Below, one piece after another: positions 16,343 through 17,864 of a stretch of 17,864 nt of DNA. Under the pieces are notes generated by a model, which was not told the DNA's origin, ran no database searches, and saw nothing but the letters and a program-made list of their open reading frames with translations. The stretch lies in assembly GCA_900754495.1 (NCBI GenBank), contig CAAEDC010000096.1, positions 1 through 17,864 of the forward strand, given 5' to 3'. The stretch's first letter is position 1. The number at the start of each line of letters is the position of its first letter. Position numbers and translations under genes: made by a program. The stretch is from Eggerthellaceae bacterium (GTDB taxonomy: Bacteria; Actinomycetota; Coriobacteriia; Coriobacteriales; Eggerthellaceae).

Positions 16343-16466
16343 GGGCCGCCCCGGAGGGACGGGGCTCGCGCGCAGTTTCCGCAGCCCCTTAAACGCGTTC
16401 GCAGAACGCGTTATGCAAAGGGCGAGGACTTGTTTGAGCACGTGCCCCGTCCCTCCGGGGCGGCCC
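16343..16466. ncRNA. Structured intergenic element with 23-bp perfect inverted arms between smc and ftsY
   Basis: 16343-16365 (starting GGGCCGCCCCGGAGGGACGG) is the exact reverse complement of 16444-16466. The 78-base interior holds AACGCGTT-CGCAG-AACGCGTT (16392-16412), a perfect 8-bp hairpin. Each arm can also fold on itself (GCCCCG..CGGGGC), and TTTGAGC/GCTCAAA (about 16432-16438 and 16473-16479) closes one of these local stems directly after the smc stop, so two folds compete. No gene or U-tract is present. It may be a structured RNA, a folded smc 3' end/ftsY leader, or a MITE-like repeat. The RNA label is a guess at class; the inverted repeat itself is certain. Confidence 0.5.
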
Positions 16467-16481
16467 GCCATGCGCTCAAAC

Positions 16482-17864
16482 CTACTCGGCGTGCTGGAGC
16501 GCGTGCTCCAGACGCTGGCTGACGACCTTGGTCACGCCATCGGACTGCATCGACACGCCGAACAGCACGTCGGCCATCTCCATCGTGCGGCGTTGATGGG
16601 TGATCATGATGAGCTGTGTCGTGTCGCGCAGCGAGTTGAGGTACGCCGTCAGACGGCGCAGGTTGCTGTCGTCGAGCGCGGCCTCCACCTCGTCGAGGAT
16701 GTAGAACGGCGTCGCGCGCGTGCGGTAGACCGCGAACAGCAGCGCGAGGGCGGTGAGCGACTTCTCGCCGCCGGACATGAGCATCATCTTGGTGATGCGC
16801 TTGCCGCGCGGCTGCGCCGTCACCTCGACGCCCGTGTTCTCGAGGTCGTCGGGATCCACGAGCGTGAGCTGGGCGGAACCGCCCGGGAACAGCACCGAGA
16901 AGATCTCGCGGAAGTTGGCGTCGACCGTCTCGAACGTGCGCACGAAGTCGTCTTTCATGCGCGCGTCGATGACGCGGACGATCTTGGCCAGCGAGCGGCG
17001 CGCGTCGTCGAGATCCTGGATCTGGGACGCCAGGTAGTCGTAGCGCGTCTTGAGCTGATTGTATTCCTGCGCGGCATCGGGGTTGATCGTGCCCATGTTG
17101 GCAATGCGGCGGCGCAGCTTGAACGCCTCGCCCTCCAACTCGGCGCGGTTTTCAAGCTCCGGAGCCTGAAGCGCGGTTTCGAGCGGCACGCCGCAATCCT
17201 GCACGATAGCGTTGACGGCGGCATCGACCTGCACCTCCAGGCGGCCCTTGTCCACGCGCACCTGGCCCATGCGGGAGTTCGCCTCGTCGAAGGCGTCGTG
17301 GGCGGCGCGGGCGCGGGCGCGGGCCTCGTTTGCCTGGGCATGCAGCCCCGACGTCGAGTCCTGGGCCAAGGCGGCCCGCTCCTCGAGCGCGCGGGCGCGA
17401 CGGCGGGCGCTGTCGGCGAGCTCCTCCATGAGCGCGAGCAGCGGGACCGCGCGCGCCTGAGCGACCTGCTTGTACGCGAGCGTCTCGCGCGCCTCGGCGT
17501 CGGACGCGTCGATCTGGGCGAGCTCGTGGACGCGCGCGTCGACGATGCGCGACGTGTAGGTCTGGCGCTCGGCGAGGGTCGCGGCGGACAGGCGGGCTTC
17601 GGCGAGCGCGTCGCGCGCCTGCGCCGCCTGCTTGCGCAAGGGAGCCAGGCCCTCGCGCAGCTCCGCCAGCGAGCGCTCCGCCTCCTCCAGCTTCTCCCCC
17701 AGCTCGGCGATGCGCGCCTCGAGCGCCTCGACCGAGGGGCGCGCCTGGTCGACCGCGCGCGCGGCATCCTCGTGCCGGCGTTCGACCTCCTCGCGCTCGG
17801 CGCGCAGCGACGCCAGCTTGCGCTCGGCATCGTCGGCCTCCTTGCGGGCGGCCTGCGCGGAACC
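16482..17864 (-). CDS. smc: Chromosome segregation protein SMC, C-terminal part (cut by window edge)
   Basis: The C-terminal 460 residues of the SMC ATPase, which dimerises and organises the chromosome; the N-terminal Walker A half lies beyond 17864. In this fragment, residues 1 to about 265 are Ala/Arg/Glu/Leu-rich coiled coil with the MGTINPDAAQEY block near 257-268, typical of the re-entry to the head, and further coil to about 305. The head domain follows: signature LMSGGEKSLTALAL at about 362-375, Walker B FYILDEVEAALDD at 387-399, D-loop, and the His switch in MITHQRR near 420-426. The end LEHALQHAE is a short tail. The frame is open with no stop right up to the window edge. Gene order smc then ftsY is conserved in Gram-positive bacteria. 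Confidence 0.96.
   Translation of the reverse strand, partial: GSAQAARKEADDAERKLASLRAEREEVERRHEDAARAVDQARPSVEALEARIAELGEKLEEAERSLAELREGLAPLRKQAAQARDALAEARLSAATLAERQTYTSRIVDARVHELAQIDASDAEARETLAYKQVAQARAVPLLALMEELADSARRRARALEERAALAQDSTSGLHAQANEARARARAAHDAFDEANSRMGQVRVDKGRLEVQVDAAVNAIVQDCGVPLETALQAPELENRAELEGEAFKLRRRIANMGTINPDAAQEYNQLKTRYDYLASQIQDLDDARRSLAKIVRVIDARMKDDFVRTFETVDANFREIFSVLFPGGSAQLTLVDPDDLENTGVEVTAQPRGKRITKMMLMSGGEKSLTALALLFAVYRTRATPFYILDEVEAALDDSNLRRLTAYLNSLRDTTQLIMITHQRRTMEMADVLFGVSMQSDGVTKVVSQRLEHALQHAE

Overview
The window is high-GC bacterial chromosome with dense, mostly minus-strand genes. Core genes (smc, ftsY, serA, leuA, an E. coli-type gdhA) and the style of the accessory proteins point to an actinobacterium, most likely of class Coriobacteriia. 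This placement is inferred from protein character, without a database search.

Layout, left to right: a minus-strand NAD(P)-dependent aldehyde dehydrogenase with its own terminator (8-1646); a roughly 2.5 kb accessory island (about 1650-4190) holding one gene, an AbiEi-like/PD-(D/E)xK-like fusion protein, between two structured repeat arrays; leuA (4200-5732) and serA (6166-7749), amino-acid biosynthesis genes with separate promoters; a divergent promoter region, then gdhA on the plus strand with a strong terminator (8080-9495); a small membrane-anchored protein that looks leaderless (9562-10236); a three-gene operon made of an EamA-GNAT fusion, an EamA transporter and a GNAT acetyltransferase (10332-13393); a beta-carbonic anhydrase (13503-14129); a 22-bp inverted repeat; another GNAT (14298-14900) that starts 2 bp after ftsY; ftsY (14903-16267); a strongly structured intergenic element (16343-16466); and the C-terminal 460 residues of SMC, cut by the window edge.

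Most unusual region: the island. Four copies of a palindromic box (CTATTC, 45 bases, GAATAG or a near match) all span exactly 57 bp. They form two pairs. In both pairs the box starts are exactly 167 bp apart, and the middle of each array carries a matching core (GCATAAT..CC.G.TCACAG..GC) in opposite orientation. The two 224-bp arrays are therefore degenerate inverted repeats bracketing the nuclease-like gene. This looks like the ends of a small mobile or selfish element, or a multi-site operator for the encoded protein.

Second in interest is the duplicated transporter plus acetyltransferase module, fused in one copy and translationally overlapped in the other, which suggests coupled acetylation and export of a small molecule. 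Third is FtsY with a long acidic tail at the C-terminus, where E. coli-type FtsY carries its acidic domain at the N-terminus.
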